NCBI RefSeq assembly: GCF_019578655.1
Contig: NC_063259.1
Span: forward strand, 9,350,001 to 9,414,000
Direction: 5' to 3'
Length of the DNA stretch: 64,000 nucleotides
DNA from: Ricinus communis
Taxonomy: Eukaryota > Streptophyta > Magnoliopsida > Malpighiales > Euphorbiaceae
The translations under genes were made by a program, and so were the position numbers. The notes under the pieces were generated by a model. The model had not been told where the DNA came from. It worked only from the letters and a program-made list of their open reading frames with translations, and did no database searches. Below are positions 24,261-37,700 of the stretch, piece after piece (within the stretch, counting starts at the first letter, position 1; every line of letters begins with the position of its first letter).

Positions 24261-25074
24261 GCAGGGGGCAAATTGTTATTACTTAACTTTTGTTCATCCA
24301 TTATATAAGCCCGATGACTAGACTAGGATATGTCCGACGGAGTGAGCTTTGAGTCAAGAAGGAAAAAGTTCTACAAGACACTAAAGGAGGCTCGAAAGCT
24401 CTAGAATGGACTGATGAAACCCTAAAACTAAGACTACAAGACCCTATAAACCTTGACTGAAGCCTTAAACCCTAAACTAAGACTAAAATTTCTAAAAGAC
24501 CCTAAACCGAGACAAGTGAAACCCTAAAGCCCTTAGAACACCACTCGTGCTATGTGGACTAAGGCTTAAAGCATGTGGGCTAAGCCAAGCCCATGTGGGC
24601 TTAGAGAGGACCTATATGGGCTAAGCCTTGAGCTAAGCGCACGAGAGCTAAGCTAAGCCCACGTGGGCTAAAGGCCCATAATGTAATGATCATGGGAATA
24701 CGAACCTAGGAGGTATATTCCCTCCTACAAACTTGTGTCACCATCTGCCTCACCCTAGAAAACCCAAAGTTAAATCCTTGACCCATAAATAACATCAACC
24801 AATCAAAATTAAGTTTTTAGAAATCCTAATATTTCCATGTATAATCATCTCTTTCTCATTCAAAACCCTTAGAAAGCTAGAAAAATGGATATACACTCTC
24901 TAACCTAAAAAGGAAAAGGGGCAAAATTTGTTTCCTTCTTCAAGAGACACTAAGATCTTTTCCTCCATCTTCCTCACATACCCAAATACCAAAACACCAT
25001 TGTTAACCATACCCATTACTAAAAACCCCATTTACCTCACTCATTATTCTAAAATCCATTCAAAATCACCCTTG
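24261..25074 (+). mobile_element. Gypsy polypurine tract and 3' LTR-like sequence (truncated by solo LTR)
   Basis: GCAGGGGGCAAATTG at 24261-24275 is the usual polypurine tract of plant gypsy elements. It is followed by TGTTATTACTTAAC (from 24274), a credible LTR start. Within it are the palindromes AGCCCATGTGGGCT (about 24588) and AGCCCACGTGGGCT (24657-24670), and several AAACCCTAA stretches. The insert at 25080 interrupts it; its continuation probably resumes after 26435. The LTR end was not determined. Confidence 0.5.
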
Positions 25075-26435
25075 AGTAATGATGTGCGTAGAATACACAC
25101 ATCTAAATGGGGTTTGTAAGGCTGATTTTATGTACATTTAGATGTGAATTGGTCCCAATACTCACCCTATGCATCTATTTGTGTGCATTAGGTCCAAAAG
25201 AAGTCAAATAGTGATAAAGGGAAGAATTGGAGCAGAATTGGAAGTCAAAGTTGCTGAAACAAGTCAAGTTCATGCATGAGGAAGCTGAACACGGCCGTGT
25301 TGGTTTTAACACTAGCCGTGTTCCCAACACGTTCTGGAGAGCAAGTCGTGTTCCCAACACGGGCACCAAAATGGGCCATGTTTGCGGCAGCTGGACGAAT
25401 TAATTAAAAAGAAATAAAAGAGGGAAACGCGAAAAAAAAAAAAGGGAGGACGTCCCAAACTCTATTATTTCTCTCTCTAAGGGTTTTCTGAGCTGGAACT
25501 AAGGAAAAAGGAGACTTGGACCAAGGTTTCAATTGGATTCTCTTTGAAGATTGAAGATTGGGCGAGGTTCATTGATTAGTTTCAATTCGAGCAAGAGGAA
25601 CAAGAATCGATTCAAGATTGGGCAAGAGGAATTGGAGCTGTTTACTCTCATCCAAGGGTGTATTCGGGTTTATCTACCTTTACTCATTGTTGTAATTGAA
25701 TTCTTGTGGGTTTTGATAATGAACATGATTAGCTAAACTTGTTAACCCATTAGGGGTTCTTTATCTAGGGAATTTTGTACTTAACTTTTGAATTGAATGT
25801 ATTGATTTTCAATATTGGTTTGCAATGGAAGTGCTTATTGATTTGTTCTTCATATCTTGTTAAATGATTATTGGAATTTGAATGTTCTTGTGAAAGACGT
25901 TTAGGTTTGGATTGTCCTTTGCAACCTAGAATTGAATTCGCCTAGAGATAAGGTGTTCATTCTACCGGATTGAGAATTAACAACTCTCAATAGTGTTAAA
26001 TGGTACATAATGCTAATTTGGATAATTAGAGTTAGGAAGAGATTTCAACCTAATTAATCTAAGTTAAGATGTTAGTGTCCTTGAGAAAGGCGTTAATTGC
26101 ATATAGATTTTTCCACGGAAATTGAATTCAATCAATCAATTCCATCTTTAGTTTCCATTCCCTGGATACAAGAATTCCCAAGGGGTTATTCCTTAACTTG
26201 AATTAATCCTTCTCTAGTAGCCGTAGTTAGATAACAATTAGAGTAGCTTTAGTTCATTTCATATTTAGCATTCAACGCCATTTTTAAGATTAGATAACAG
26301 AGAAGATTGAGTAGGTTTAGATTCACACATTTTTTAGGGAATACGACACTTGGTACTCACCGTTAGCTATACTCCACCGATAGATACACTGCCTTAGGTC
26401 TTAGTCTTGCTTTAGGATTTACCGCTATCAAGTAA
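25075..26435 (+). mobile_element. Solo LTR (25080-26430) with 5-bp target duplication
   Basis: A 1,351-bp unit starts TGATGTGCGTAG at 25080 and ends ACCGCTATCA at 26430. It is flanked on both sides by AGTAA (25075-25079 and 26431-26435), the 5-bp duplication expected for gypsy insertion. Its end region is related to the LTR at 16948-18346, so it is Athila-like. No internal domain is attached, as expected after LTR-LTR recombination. An A-rich tract at 25429-25443 and a CT-rich stretch at 25467-25482 lie inside. Confidence 0.85.
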
Positions 26436-27118
26436 GGGATTCCAGGACTAGTAAGAAAAAGAAGAACTTGTGAGCCTTGAAAACACCTCCCTTATGTCTT
26501 TCTCTTATCTATTTCTTTCTCCCACTTCTCATTTGGGCTTTTCTATCTTGCATAAATTTTTATATTTCACTTATAAGGTTTTTGATTAAATTTTAAACAT
26601 CAAGATAAAATCTTAGAAAGTATTAAAGGAATGAACTTCAAGCATATTTCATTGGTTTAAAATCCATTTCCTGAACTTATAGAATTAGATCATCATAATA
26701 TCTAGTTTCTATGAATGAGCTTCATCATTTCTAGCATCATAGCATTAGTTGTCTAAGTTTTAATCTCTACTTAGCATATTATATTTCTATCACACTTTAA
26801 AAGTTAGTGTGCTTATACTTTTTTGTTAAAATCATTTTAAAAAAGAAATCATATTTTAGTAATTAGAGGAACATTGGTGATTTTAAAAAAAGTTTCTAAT
26901 ATTTTTTCAGAACTCTAGTATATCCCCCCTCCCCAATTCTACTTTTGGAAGACCCTACGATATATTAGTAGATATTTGACTTTTCATATATAAATGTAAC
27001 TAATGTATCTCTTTCATAAAGGATTTCTCTATATTAGCCTTGAACGATTGCTTCCGGAGTGGCCAAATAAGGCTCAATGGATCTTATTAATATAGAACCA
27101 ATGTGAATAATTATAACT
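26436..27118. other. Unassigned; probably gypsy LTR remainder then copia 5' LTR
   Basis: There is no coding sequence. The left part may continue the gypsy LTR interrupted by the solo LTR. The right part lies just before a copia primer-binding site, so it should hold a copia 5' LTR, whose start I cannot place. Confidence 0.35.
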
Positions 27119-27123
27119 TACAC

Positions 27124-27172
27124 TTGGTATTAGAGTAGGTGCACCAAGCTTACACTTGGTATTATAGTAGGT
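27124..27172 (+). other. Copia primer-binding site, tandemly duplicated
   Basis: TTGGTATTAGAGTAGGT at 27124-27140 differs by only C-to-T changes from the usual plant initiator tRNA-Met complement, TGGTATCAGAGCAGG. A second copy, TTGGTATTATAGTAGGT, is at 27156-27172, 32 bp further on. Confidence 0.75.
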
Positions 27173-27304
27173 GTCACTTGCTAATACTTAACATCCTTAA
27201 GAAAAGATCCTACAACTAGGGTTGATTCTCTAATACCTGAACGACAATCTATAACTAGAACTTCTCCATTCAATAAAACTAACTATTCATTTTAGGAAGT
27301 TACT

Positions 27305-28684
27305 ATGAGAAACTTCATTCAGTCTTGTGATATTGACGCTTGGAGAAATATCCTTGAAGGACCTAGGATCCTTAAAAAATAAGTAAATAAAATCCAAGTT
27401 CCTAAGAATCAGAATACAAAAAAAGCTTGTTGGAAACTAATCCAACTAAATGCTAAAGCCATAAATATCCTACGTTGTGCTCTAGATCCAGTTGAGTACA
27501 ATAGGACATCATCTTGCTCATCAGCTGAGCAAATACGAAAAATCTTCGAGTGACTTATAGAGGAACTAGTTAGGTTAAAGAATCAAAAATCAATATTATT
27601 GTGCATGACTATAAAATGAAAAAGTTGAGATCTAATGAGAACACAGCTAAGTGAATGTATTGTTAATAAGGTAAAGTCACTTGGTAAGTATATTACCGTA
27701 GCTGATCAAATGAAAAAGCTTTTAATATCTCTACCAAAAGCTTGGGAATCTAAGGTTACTATACTTACGGAATCAAAGGAGTTCAACATCTACACCTATG
27801 ATGAACTGATTGGATCTCTTCAAACTAGAAATGTTAATCTCCAAACGAGATGCAGATGAGAATCCATAATCAGATGACAGGAAGAAAAAGGGGATAGCCC
27901 TTCATTTAAATTCAAGTGACTACAGCACAAGCACTAATGATGATAATGGCTGCTTTAGCAAAGAAGATGAAAAGGTTTTTCAGGAAAGAAAGAAGGAGAT
28001 CTAGAAGACCATATAAGAAACCTCCCTCACCAAAAAGAGACTTTGCTAAGAAAGGATCATCTGATCTAGTGTCCTATGAATGTAAGAAACCTGGACACAT
28101 GAAGCTCAATTGTCCAGTATATAATAAGAAGACCAAAAAGAAAGGAAAAACAGCATTAGCCACCTGGACTGGTAGTAAAGGTTCTACATCAGACGAAAAT
28201 GAAAAGTCAGACAGAACAAAGTAGCTAACTTATGTCTTATGGCAAAGTTAGACAAACAATCTGAATCAAAAGCCAAAGATGAGGTAAATGAATCTAGACC
28301 CGTAAATGGAGATAAAATGCTTGATACTTGTGCTGAAATACATAGAAAGCTGAAAATTCTGAGAAAGAAGTACTTAAATCTGGAATCTAAGTTTTATAAA
28401 TTGAATGCTCATCATGAAAATTATCAAGGAACACAGAATCGCATTGCATATTGAGAATATGAAAAATGAACCTTTGCTTGCTAGGGTTAAAAGTCCAAGT
28501 AAGGATTTATCTGTTGCTCTTAAGCACAATGAATAATTTTGAACAAAATGAAATAATCAAATATAAGAACGAAAAGCAAAAGGAGATCATAAACTTAGAT
28601 AGGTCAATTATGGATCGACTAAATCTAGAAAGAGCAAATATGATTGGATATTGTGAGGACCTTAAAAAGGATATAGGTTCATAA
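27305..28684 (+). pseudogene. Ty1/copia gag remains
   Basis: The translation starts at ATG 27305 with a copia gag N-terminus (DAWRNILEGP, then CWKLIQLNAKAINILRCAL). It continues as VKSLGKYITVADQMKKLLISLPKAWE, typical of the UBN2-type gag domain, to YDELIGSLQTRN. The zinc knuckle at about 28071-28121 reads SYECKKPGHMKLNC: the first cysteine of C-x2-C-x4-H-x4-C is replaced by serine. A lysine-rich and coiled-coil-like tail follows to 28684. At least four in-frame stops and frame changes break it. Polymerase is not attached. Confidence 0.85.
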
Positions 28685-29519
28685 AAAGAGAAAATTCTCC
28701 TGTTTTAGTGGTGACAAAAATAGGTATTAGGTATACAAGTATTTCAGATCGGAAAACCCAAATTTACTTTCATACTAAAGTGTGATTACATTTTATATTT
28801 TCATGAGTAATTTTAATCTTTAACAAGATTTCAAAAATATATAAAATATAATTTTAATATGTAGTACTTTCAATATAAAAACACTTTATTAAATGTGTAA
28901 TATCGTAATAAAAAAATATAACACTAAATGAAAAAATATAATTAAAATAAATAAATAATAATAAATTACTAATAATAATATAATATGATAAAGAGATGAA
29001 ATATAATAAAAGAAAAAATATTATCTATATAGTGTCCGAACACAGCTTTTTAACATTTAAAACAGAAAAGAATTTGTTGCGCCCACATGTAATACGTGCT
29101 TGGGTAAAATCAGCACTAGAGTCCATACCAACCAAACTAGGGATTAGTTCTTAAATCAATAACTATGAAAACTATTTAATTCAAGTCAAAACATTGTTGC
29201 CCAGAAGTATATTCGTTGCTTGGCATTCATATAATTCTGTATTCTAGAATCACTTGAGCAACTTTTTCGATCCCTCTACTAAACTACAAATGAGCGTCCA
29301 ACACCCATTATATAAGATAAACTAAAAAGTACCAAAAATAGACACAGTCCAGCTCCTCTGACCATAATTATTCATATATACACGAGCGATGATCACTATG
29401 AACGACCTCATTTTGGCCGAGAAAGAAACTTTGATTACCATGAACATAAGAAAGTCGGTAGTTAGAACCATCAGGCTTCCCAGATGCCGATCTCTTGATT
29501 CCGATAACTAGAGTCTAGC
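28685..29519. other. AT-rich spacer and VPS3 3' flank
   Basis: 28690-29040 is very AT-rich with no feature. The part next to 29520 should hold the 3' UTR of the minus-strand VPS3 gene. I could not fix a poly(A) signal. Confidence 0.4.
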
Positions 29520-32500
29520 TCAGCGTGTCACAAGCCAGCCTGGTTTGAATAGGACATCTTGCTTAAAGTTCCGGCCTTTGACAGAAGTGGACTCACCTTG
29601 ACGCCGGTAACACTGTAACAATGGCAAGATACAAGTTTTAGACAATCAAACAATAAGACTTTGCCATGACATTTGCATCAAGTGGCAATAAGAACCGGTG
29701 AATGCGAAGTTCACTTGACCAACCTTAATGCTTCTGGCACATGGCGGAAAACTAAATTCAAGTCTCACCTCACATAAGCTATTACTAGTCAACGGCGTGA
29801 CTGCTTTATATTTTTCTGCTTGAACTATGCACAGCTTGCATGTTACAACCAGAAGATGGAGGATAAGAATTTACAGGATCTTGGAGCTAGCTGGAACAAA
29901 CATGTCAAATCCTATAGCTAACTGGGGCCCAAGTGCTGTTCTTAAATCTTAATCTACATGTCTTCCCTATTCCTCACTAATGGCCGAACAGACCCCAGGT
30001 TGGAATTAGGGCACGGGCTTTTGTGCGAGCGTATGATAATAGATCGAAAGCCATGTCAAGGTTTTAGAGCAGAATTCCAAAAAGAGTTTATGCTAAAAGA
30101 ATTAGTGGTAAATTATTCTAAAGAGCAATGGTTACTAAACTTTGCATTAATTTTCATTATGGTCATATATAACTTCAATTGTTGCCTTAAGATCACTGTA
30201 ACTTCAGTTTTAAAGCAGTCAAACCATTCTCCTGATTCTGGCAAAAAATATCAAAAATCTGATGCATCTCTTCGAAGTTGATTACAGAGCAATAAATAAA
30301 TGAATAAATTGGCTTCTATATCATGTTTGATTTTCAATGAGATTCTTGCTGGAACTTCATGGGCATTAGATAAGCCTAATGGCAACAAAAGTAAAGTTAA
30401 AAGACCATATTGCAACAAATTGAAAGTTTAGCGACCAAATAATTTACCAAGAGGACGAATTAGTAAAAGAAAGAAAAAGGAAGCAAACAAGATGAGTAAG
30501 AAAAACTTTCATGGACTTGAAGTTGAAAGTCTTAACTAGAAGGAAAAGTATGATGAAATCATCCACTGTGAAAATGTTGATATGATAATAGCTAGAAGTG
30601 TACCGAGTTGTAAATTACTCATTCAGGAATATCAAGGTAAATATCGGGTGACTTAATTTTACACCATATATGCTCAAAGAATTTTTCTAACAGTAAGAAC
30701 ACATTGGTAAATGGTAATTTTGAAAAATTGGAGCAATCTTCAAAGTGAGTCAGCATAAGGGATAATCAGCTTTAAGGAATTTTAGATGCCAGGATTTCCA
30801 GACCCCCTTTATGACTGACTATCAAAGATTATAACAAGACTTATAAGGAAATGCAAAATGATAACTAACCTTGTAACAGACAACAGTATCATCTGGGTAC
30901 ATAGCAAAAAGTTTAGTTCCAAGGCGTGCATGACAGGAATCACAAAGGCTCTCATCATTAATCTGCACATGTCGTGATCTTTCCTCCATTCTTGCAAGTC
31001 TTGCATCAACATTTATAGCACGAGATAGATTATGCACAATCTGGAAAGCACAGTACAGATAAAGGATAGGCCCTAAATTTCAGCAAGTTGAGAGAGAATA
31101 TGTAGTAGATGGGTTAAATGCATTGTATAACCTTACCAACTAATAATTTTACTATAGTAGCTACAGCCAAACATGCATTTACATGCATAAGTGTTAATTG
31201 GATAAATAATGGTCCAAGCATGACTGCAGCAATGTAATAGAAGGAACAATGATGCATGATAGATATAGAGTAACCTTTTTACAATTAAATTTGAGAAAGA
31301 GTATCACAGGTTTTCAGATCTGAGATTTTAATTAGCAAGGAAATGACAGAAAAAAACTCCTACGTATCACACCTACAAGCACTTGAGAATCACATCTGAG
31401 AAAATGTTCCTTCAGAATTGCCAAAAGCATACTTCCTCAGACACAAAAACCTCAATGGCTACGTTGCTTTTATTGGAATCATTAATTGTGTGCTTAGAAC
31501 TTGTACAAAAGATCTTGTATATATATATATTGAACTCTTTAACCATATCAAATATCAATCATACAATCAATTATTCCTTGATTTTCTCCAAATCAACTAA
31601 TAAATAATTCAGTCAATTGCTTCATATATGTGATAATATAGATATAATTTGCTTTCACCAAAATAAGGGAAGTGTATGCTCTACAGTACTTGATGGTATG
31701 CTACAAGTGAATATTTGCGAAAAGAAATGAATCAGCATTTTTAGGATGACGGAACCCTTAATTCAGCTCATAAAATGTCTTTTTGGGAGCTAGGGCAAAT
31801 GCATCTCAAGTACACCAACTAGTAGGTATGAGAGGATTAATGTCAGATCCACAAATGGGAGAAAATCGAGTTACTTGGGTCCTGGAGGATCGACAAGGCA
31901 AACTAGATCCAAACACAACAGCCTTGGTGGCTGCATTTCTTTCTTTACTTGTGCATTTAGACTTATAGAAATGATCCATATTTATAACAAAGGCTTCCAC
32001 CATGAAAGGTAAAATCAAATTGCATAATCTACAAATCTTTAGTATACTCCAATAAAATACATAGTTCACTATCAGTTGCTAATTATAAAGTGATATTGAT
32101 ATTATTTGTCTCACAAATCTGGAAAACAGATACACTTGCCAAAAAGGGAAATCAAAGTATTTATGAAAGTAACGAGCAAGGATATGACGTCTTTCATATA
32201 ATCTATGGCCAAGAAAAGATAGTAAAAGGATTAAAAACACAAGGGAGGAAATGTGTAACTCTTCTTTTAAATATAACTATTTATCCAATTTCACATATCA
32301 CCACCACTCATGCAGTCCTGACTTAATATCTTGTTGTGGATTTCATGTTTGTTGCTCAAGTTAACATGTAATAAGAGATAGGAAGGCTCTTGAGAGAAAG
32401 AATTATAGTCTCCTTTTATTGTAAATTATAGATAGTGTTTTATCAAAAATCTTAGATTAGGATATTGGAGGAAATAAAATTAGCTGTTATCATGCTATAT

Positions 32501-34747
32501 CTGATTTTTAGGACCATTTAGTGAATATCCTTTAACTCATTAAAACAATTACTAGAAGACATTAACCTAATATACATAAAATGTAGGTCACAAATCAAAA
32601 CAAACCATTGACTTATTGGGTAATCAAACAATAGATCAATGCCTCAAAGCAGGAAACTTCTCAGAATTCATTACTCGCAAATGAAACTATTATCTAAAGT
32701 TTTACATTTCTCAAGTCGCAGTGGATGGAGATCCACAGGGATATTCAAAAACAAGCAAAAAGAAATCTTCAAGTTTGATGTTTTATCACAGTATTCAATA
32801 GGATATAATAGTGCAATCTGGACTTTATGCTGCCCAGTCGTCCATTAAATGTTTTGGATAGGTCATGGGATTAGAATCAGAGCTAGAAGATAAATGAATT
32901 CAACAATGATAAGAAATCCTCATCAAATTTCAAATAAAGGATCTTACTTGTCCTTGACAATGATGATGCAGCCGAGCCCTCAACATTCGCAGTATTGTAT
33001 CTGACGCAAGTTGAAGAGGCATTTCTGGAGACAATGTCTGCAATTTAAAAGCTTATTTCTCAAGAAGAAATCTGGGGGAAAAATGGAAGAAACACAATAA
33101 CAAAAAAATGATAAAACATTATCTGATTGTTCTAGCAAAGTGTCTCTGCAGAGTCATATAAGAAGGGGAAATCTATCCATTTGAACTTTAAGGAAATTGA
33201 AAAGAATGATGCTAAGACTATAATGTTGACCACCTTCAGGGGAATAATTACAACTCCACCAATGATAAATTGCAAGATTTATAGTACGCAAATATGTAGG
33301 CAGATGCATTTCCCTCGACATATATCAAATATCATGAGTAGTGGCCATTTGACAAGCTAAGATGTCGCTTAGCCTGATGTGTTTGTTCAAACACAGATGG
33401 ACCTGAGACTGGGATTGGCCAGTGAAAGACAGGTTTGCAAGCAAGGAAGATGCTTTGACACAATCTGAACACAGCAATTTCAACAGTAAAACAAAAAATT
33501 CAGAGTTGCACTAGCAGTAACACATTATTGTATATAAATATGTTTCAGACAGGAAAATTTCTACATTAACCAGTGAGAAAATTTCATAATTTGCTTTAGG
33601 TTAACCAAAAAAATTCCTCATCAGTTTTTCTTCAGTCCCAGAAGCACTATATAAACAACAATTCTACTCCTGAAATAAGGTCACGATTTGGTTAAAATCT
33701 TTTATGCATTGAAGACTATGATGAGTAATGTGCCTTACTGTTTGCCCAAACATGATCATCCTCTCCTTCTGCCATTTTTAATCATTCCAAACAAAGACAA
33801 CCAGCAGAACAAAAACTAAAGACCTAAAGAGGATAGGAGAAATTTTTTAAGAAAAAGATGGATTGGAGGAAACATTTATGCCAACAGATATGTCTTTCTG
33901 CATTGTACATGAAGCATCACGAATCATCTATTTCAAGACATGCACTGCAGATCATTTAAAATCTTGAAAGTTCTTAAGAAATGAAGAAAGAACAGAGAGT
34001 GAAGGATAAGGGGATGATGGACAAAGTTATAAGAATTATTTCTGCATTGCAATGAGGATCATGAATCATCCGTTTCAAGACATGAACTTGAGATCATTCC
34101 TGTGGTTTCATTTTTTCTTGCAATTAAATAACCTATCAGCTATTATCATTACAACTTTATGATGGAATATACAAAAATGAACTTTCAATAACAGAATCAT
34201 TTTGTATATGATTTACTATTTGACCAATTAGCAGGATACTCTAAAAGTATTATAATTAATTTTAAATATATTTCTTTTATTCGTAGTAAGATTAGAAAAT
34301 AAATATATTAATTTATTTGTATGCTAAATCATTGAATAAATGATTTTATTTTTGAAAATTAGTATCACATTAATGTTAAATCATGATATCAAAATACAAA
34401 AAAAAATAATAATAATAATAAATCACAGGATACTTTATCCAAAAAAAAAAACCACAACTATTTAAGTGCAAAAGCATCAAATTACATGATGCTTTTCTGT
34501 ACATTTCCTTCATTTTCCTTAAAGTTCTTGAAAACTGATGGGAGAAAAGAATTAGTAAAGGATAAGGAATGACAAACAAAGTGTATAAGAAGCATTTCTA
34601 ATTGTAAATTAGACCCGCTACCTAAGTCAAATCTACCAACCAAAGAGAGGAAGAAAAGAGTAAGAAAAAGAAAAGGCAAGACTGATTTAGCTAGCATTTG
34701 GTAGAACTAAGAAAATAAGTGCTAAATCTTAAGTGTCAAATATAAAA

Positions 34748-34786
<39 letters not shown>

Positions 34787-37700
34787 GTACTGAATCTAAT
34801 CAATCTGAATGATAATTGTAACTGCAAATCATTAATTGGACATTTGATTTGACATGTTGATTTTTATAATTTAGTCATCAAATATATCTTTGAAATTACT
34901 TAAAAAATGAAAAGTTTAGAAGTAACGATCATATAATGAAAATGATTTTTCTCATAAACATATAAAATCAAGAGAATAAAGTTAATAAAAATTTAAGGGT
35001 ATGCTAACAGCATAAAAGTCAAATAAAGAATTTTTGGTTTGTTAGCGATAATTTAAAGATGTATTAAAAGCATAAAAGTTACTCTACTAAAAATAATAGA
35101 AAAAATTGATAACTTAGCATTTTAAATAGAAATTTTAAGTTAATTATTCGGACTTATTATAGAAAGTGGTTTTTAATTTAATAAAGACTTGCATTAGGTC
35201 CATATTATATATCAAACCATTTTAGAAGTATAAGTGCTAAGGATTTTAGTATTAAGGATTATCAAAAACCCACATACTATCATTTGCAAAATAGAGAATT
35301 TTTGAACAATTTAGAAAAAGAAAAAAAATAGACAACAAAATTAAAGTTTTACCCTAGAACACTTTTTAATAGAATAAACCTATTGGGACAAGTATAAAAA
35401 GTATCATGTGGTTTCACGATTTGACAATTTTCAGTATATATTTTTTTTTAAGACAAAAAGAGGTACGTCATTAAAAATCATAACAAAAAGAAGTATCTCA
35501 CCATTAAAAAATACTGATTCGTAAGAATTCAGCCATCTTCATTCCGATCAGTCATTATTATCATAATGTTTGTATTTAATAATATGAGTTTAGAGTTTAA
35601 CAACCTAAATCATTGTTGTTTGACCGTCCAATCGATCTCATCGGATTAGTAAATTTTAAACTGCGACTTGATATTCAAACAACAAAATTATAAGTTATTA
35701 AGCTCTAAAATTATGTTATCAGGCACGGGCAATATGATAATGATAGCTTATCGAAGTGGAGATAATTAAATCCTTACAGATTGAAATTTTTTAATGGTGA
35801 GATACCTTATTTTGTCACAACTTGTAACCATATACATTTCTTTGTCTAAAAAAATAACACAAATTAAGAACTGTAAAACAGTAAAACCACAAGGTACCTT
35901 TTCATACTTATCTCTAAAGTATTTCTTAACTGAAACAACTAAATAATCATCTTTATCCTCTCGTACAAGTTTTGCATAATAAGAATCTAATATTCAGGGT
36001 TGCAAGAGAAAATAAACTGCATACATGTGCACAAAAAACAAAAACATCTTATCATGCTCTATCTTCTCTGGAAATAAGAGTTTGCCATCAAGTAATTATC
36101 AAGAAGAATCAATGATGATTAAGCAAGCCATGATATGCTGAGAGGCAGAGAAGTTTTAGAGGACCCAAAATTCTTCGACTCAAAAGGAAGCAATTAAACA
36201 CAAAGCAAATTAAGTATATATTACAGTATTCCAATGTTTTACTAATTAATTTCCTATTTAGCTATTGTAGGTGATTCTTAGGATCATTAAGTTTTCCTTA
36301 ATTGTCTTTCTTAATAATTTGCTAGTTAATTTCCTATTTAGTTATTATAGGTAATTCTTAGGATCTTCCCTGAGTTATTTATTCCTAATTATGGAAAGTA
36401 GGTCTTAAAAGTTAGAGGCTAGCCTACCCTCTCTTGTAAATATTTAAACAATAAGAAATTTCTTCAAGGTTGTGAACTCCTAAAGTTCAGAGATCGCAAG
36501 GTTCTCTCTAAGCCATTAAGTGTAATTCAAGATAGGTCGAAAAGGTAGAAATTCCAGCACACAATCTTCGCCTTCTTTTGATCATGTGGTGAATCATAGA
36601 CATATAACCCAATCCCAAACGCAGGACCATAACAACTTGGTATCGAAGCCTACCATTATGGGTGATTTACGAAGTTTACAGCAACAGTTGGAGGAATTAT
36701 AAAAATGTATCAAGATGACAAATTACGTACAGCTGAAGAGATGGCTCGTAGCGACAAAGACTTGAATGAGAAATTGGAGGGTCTGTCCCAAGAAATTGCA
36801 GTAGTCAAGTCAGCATGGTAGAGTATAGGAGGATAGCAGTATAAGTAGAGGCAGTATTGACAAGCCGACAACGAAAAGTAATAGTGTCGGCTGAGCTAAG
36901 GTAGTTCTTCTGTTCCAAGGTATTCCAAACTGGACTTTCCTTGTTATAGTGGTCAAGATGACCCTCTAGGCTGGTTAAACAAGTGAGAACATTTTTTTGT
37001 CACCAGCACACCTCTGAGGAAGATAAAGTGGCTTAGCATCTTTTCATCTAGAGCTGACATGCAATTATGTTTTTTAAAGTTGAAAAAAGAGCGCCCTTAC
37101 TTGAGTTGGGATGATTTTAAGCAACAATGCAATCTAAGATTTGGCCCGCCTATTCACAATAATAAATTTGGAGAATTAGCAAAGCTAAAACAAGATGGGA
37201 CAGTACGGAGTATCAACGTTTATTTGTGCAACTTGCAGCACGTGCAAACCCTCTAACCACAGAACAGGAGGTGCAGTTATTCATTAGTGGTTTGCAAGAT
37301 TATATTACAGTAGAGACAGAGATTCAACACCCAAAAGACCTGATAGTGCAATGAGTTTGGCCTGCTTGTATGAGATGCGAGGAGGGTGGCGAAATAATAG
37401 CCTTCCACCTATGCAACAAAACATCAACACCACCACTCCAGCTAGGCCACCAATGGTGAAATGTCTCACCAAGGCAGAGATGGAAGAAAGGCGAAGTAAA
37501 AGGCTCTGTTTCAACTGTGAGGAACAGTAACATAAAAGGTCATCAATGCACAAGGTTGTTCTCCATGCAAATGTAGGAAAATAATGAACAACCCGAGGAT
37601 GGATGGGACTACAATGAGGTAAAATTGGAGCCTAAAAGTTCTATCTATGCTAATACAGGCATATATGCTCCATAGACTACGAGTTAAGAACTGCATAGAG

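Noticed and set aside
29958..30281. Plus-strand 107-codon frame in VPS3 intron 13 as an independent gene
   Set aside because: No motif, and it lies within an intron on the other strand. Likely chance.
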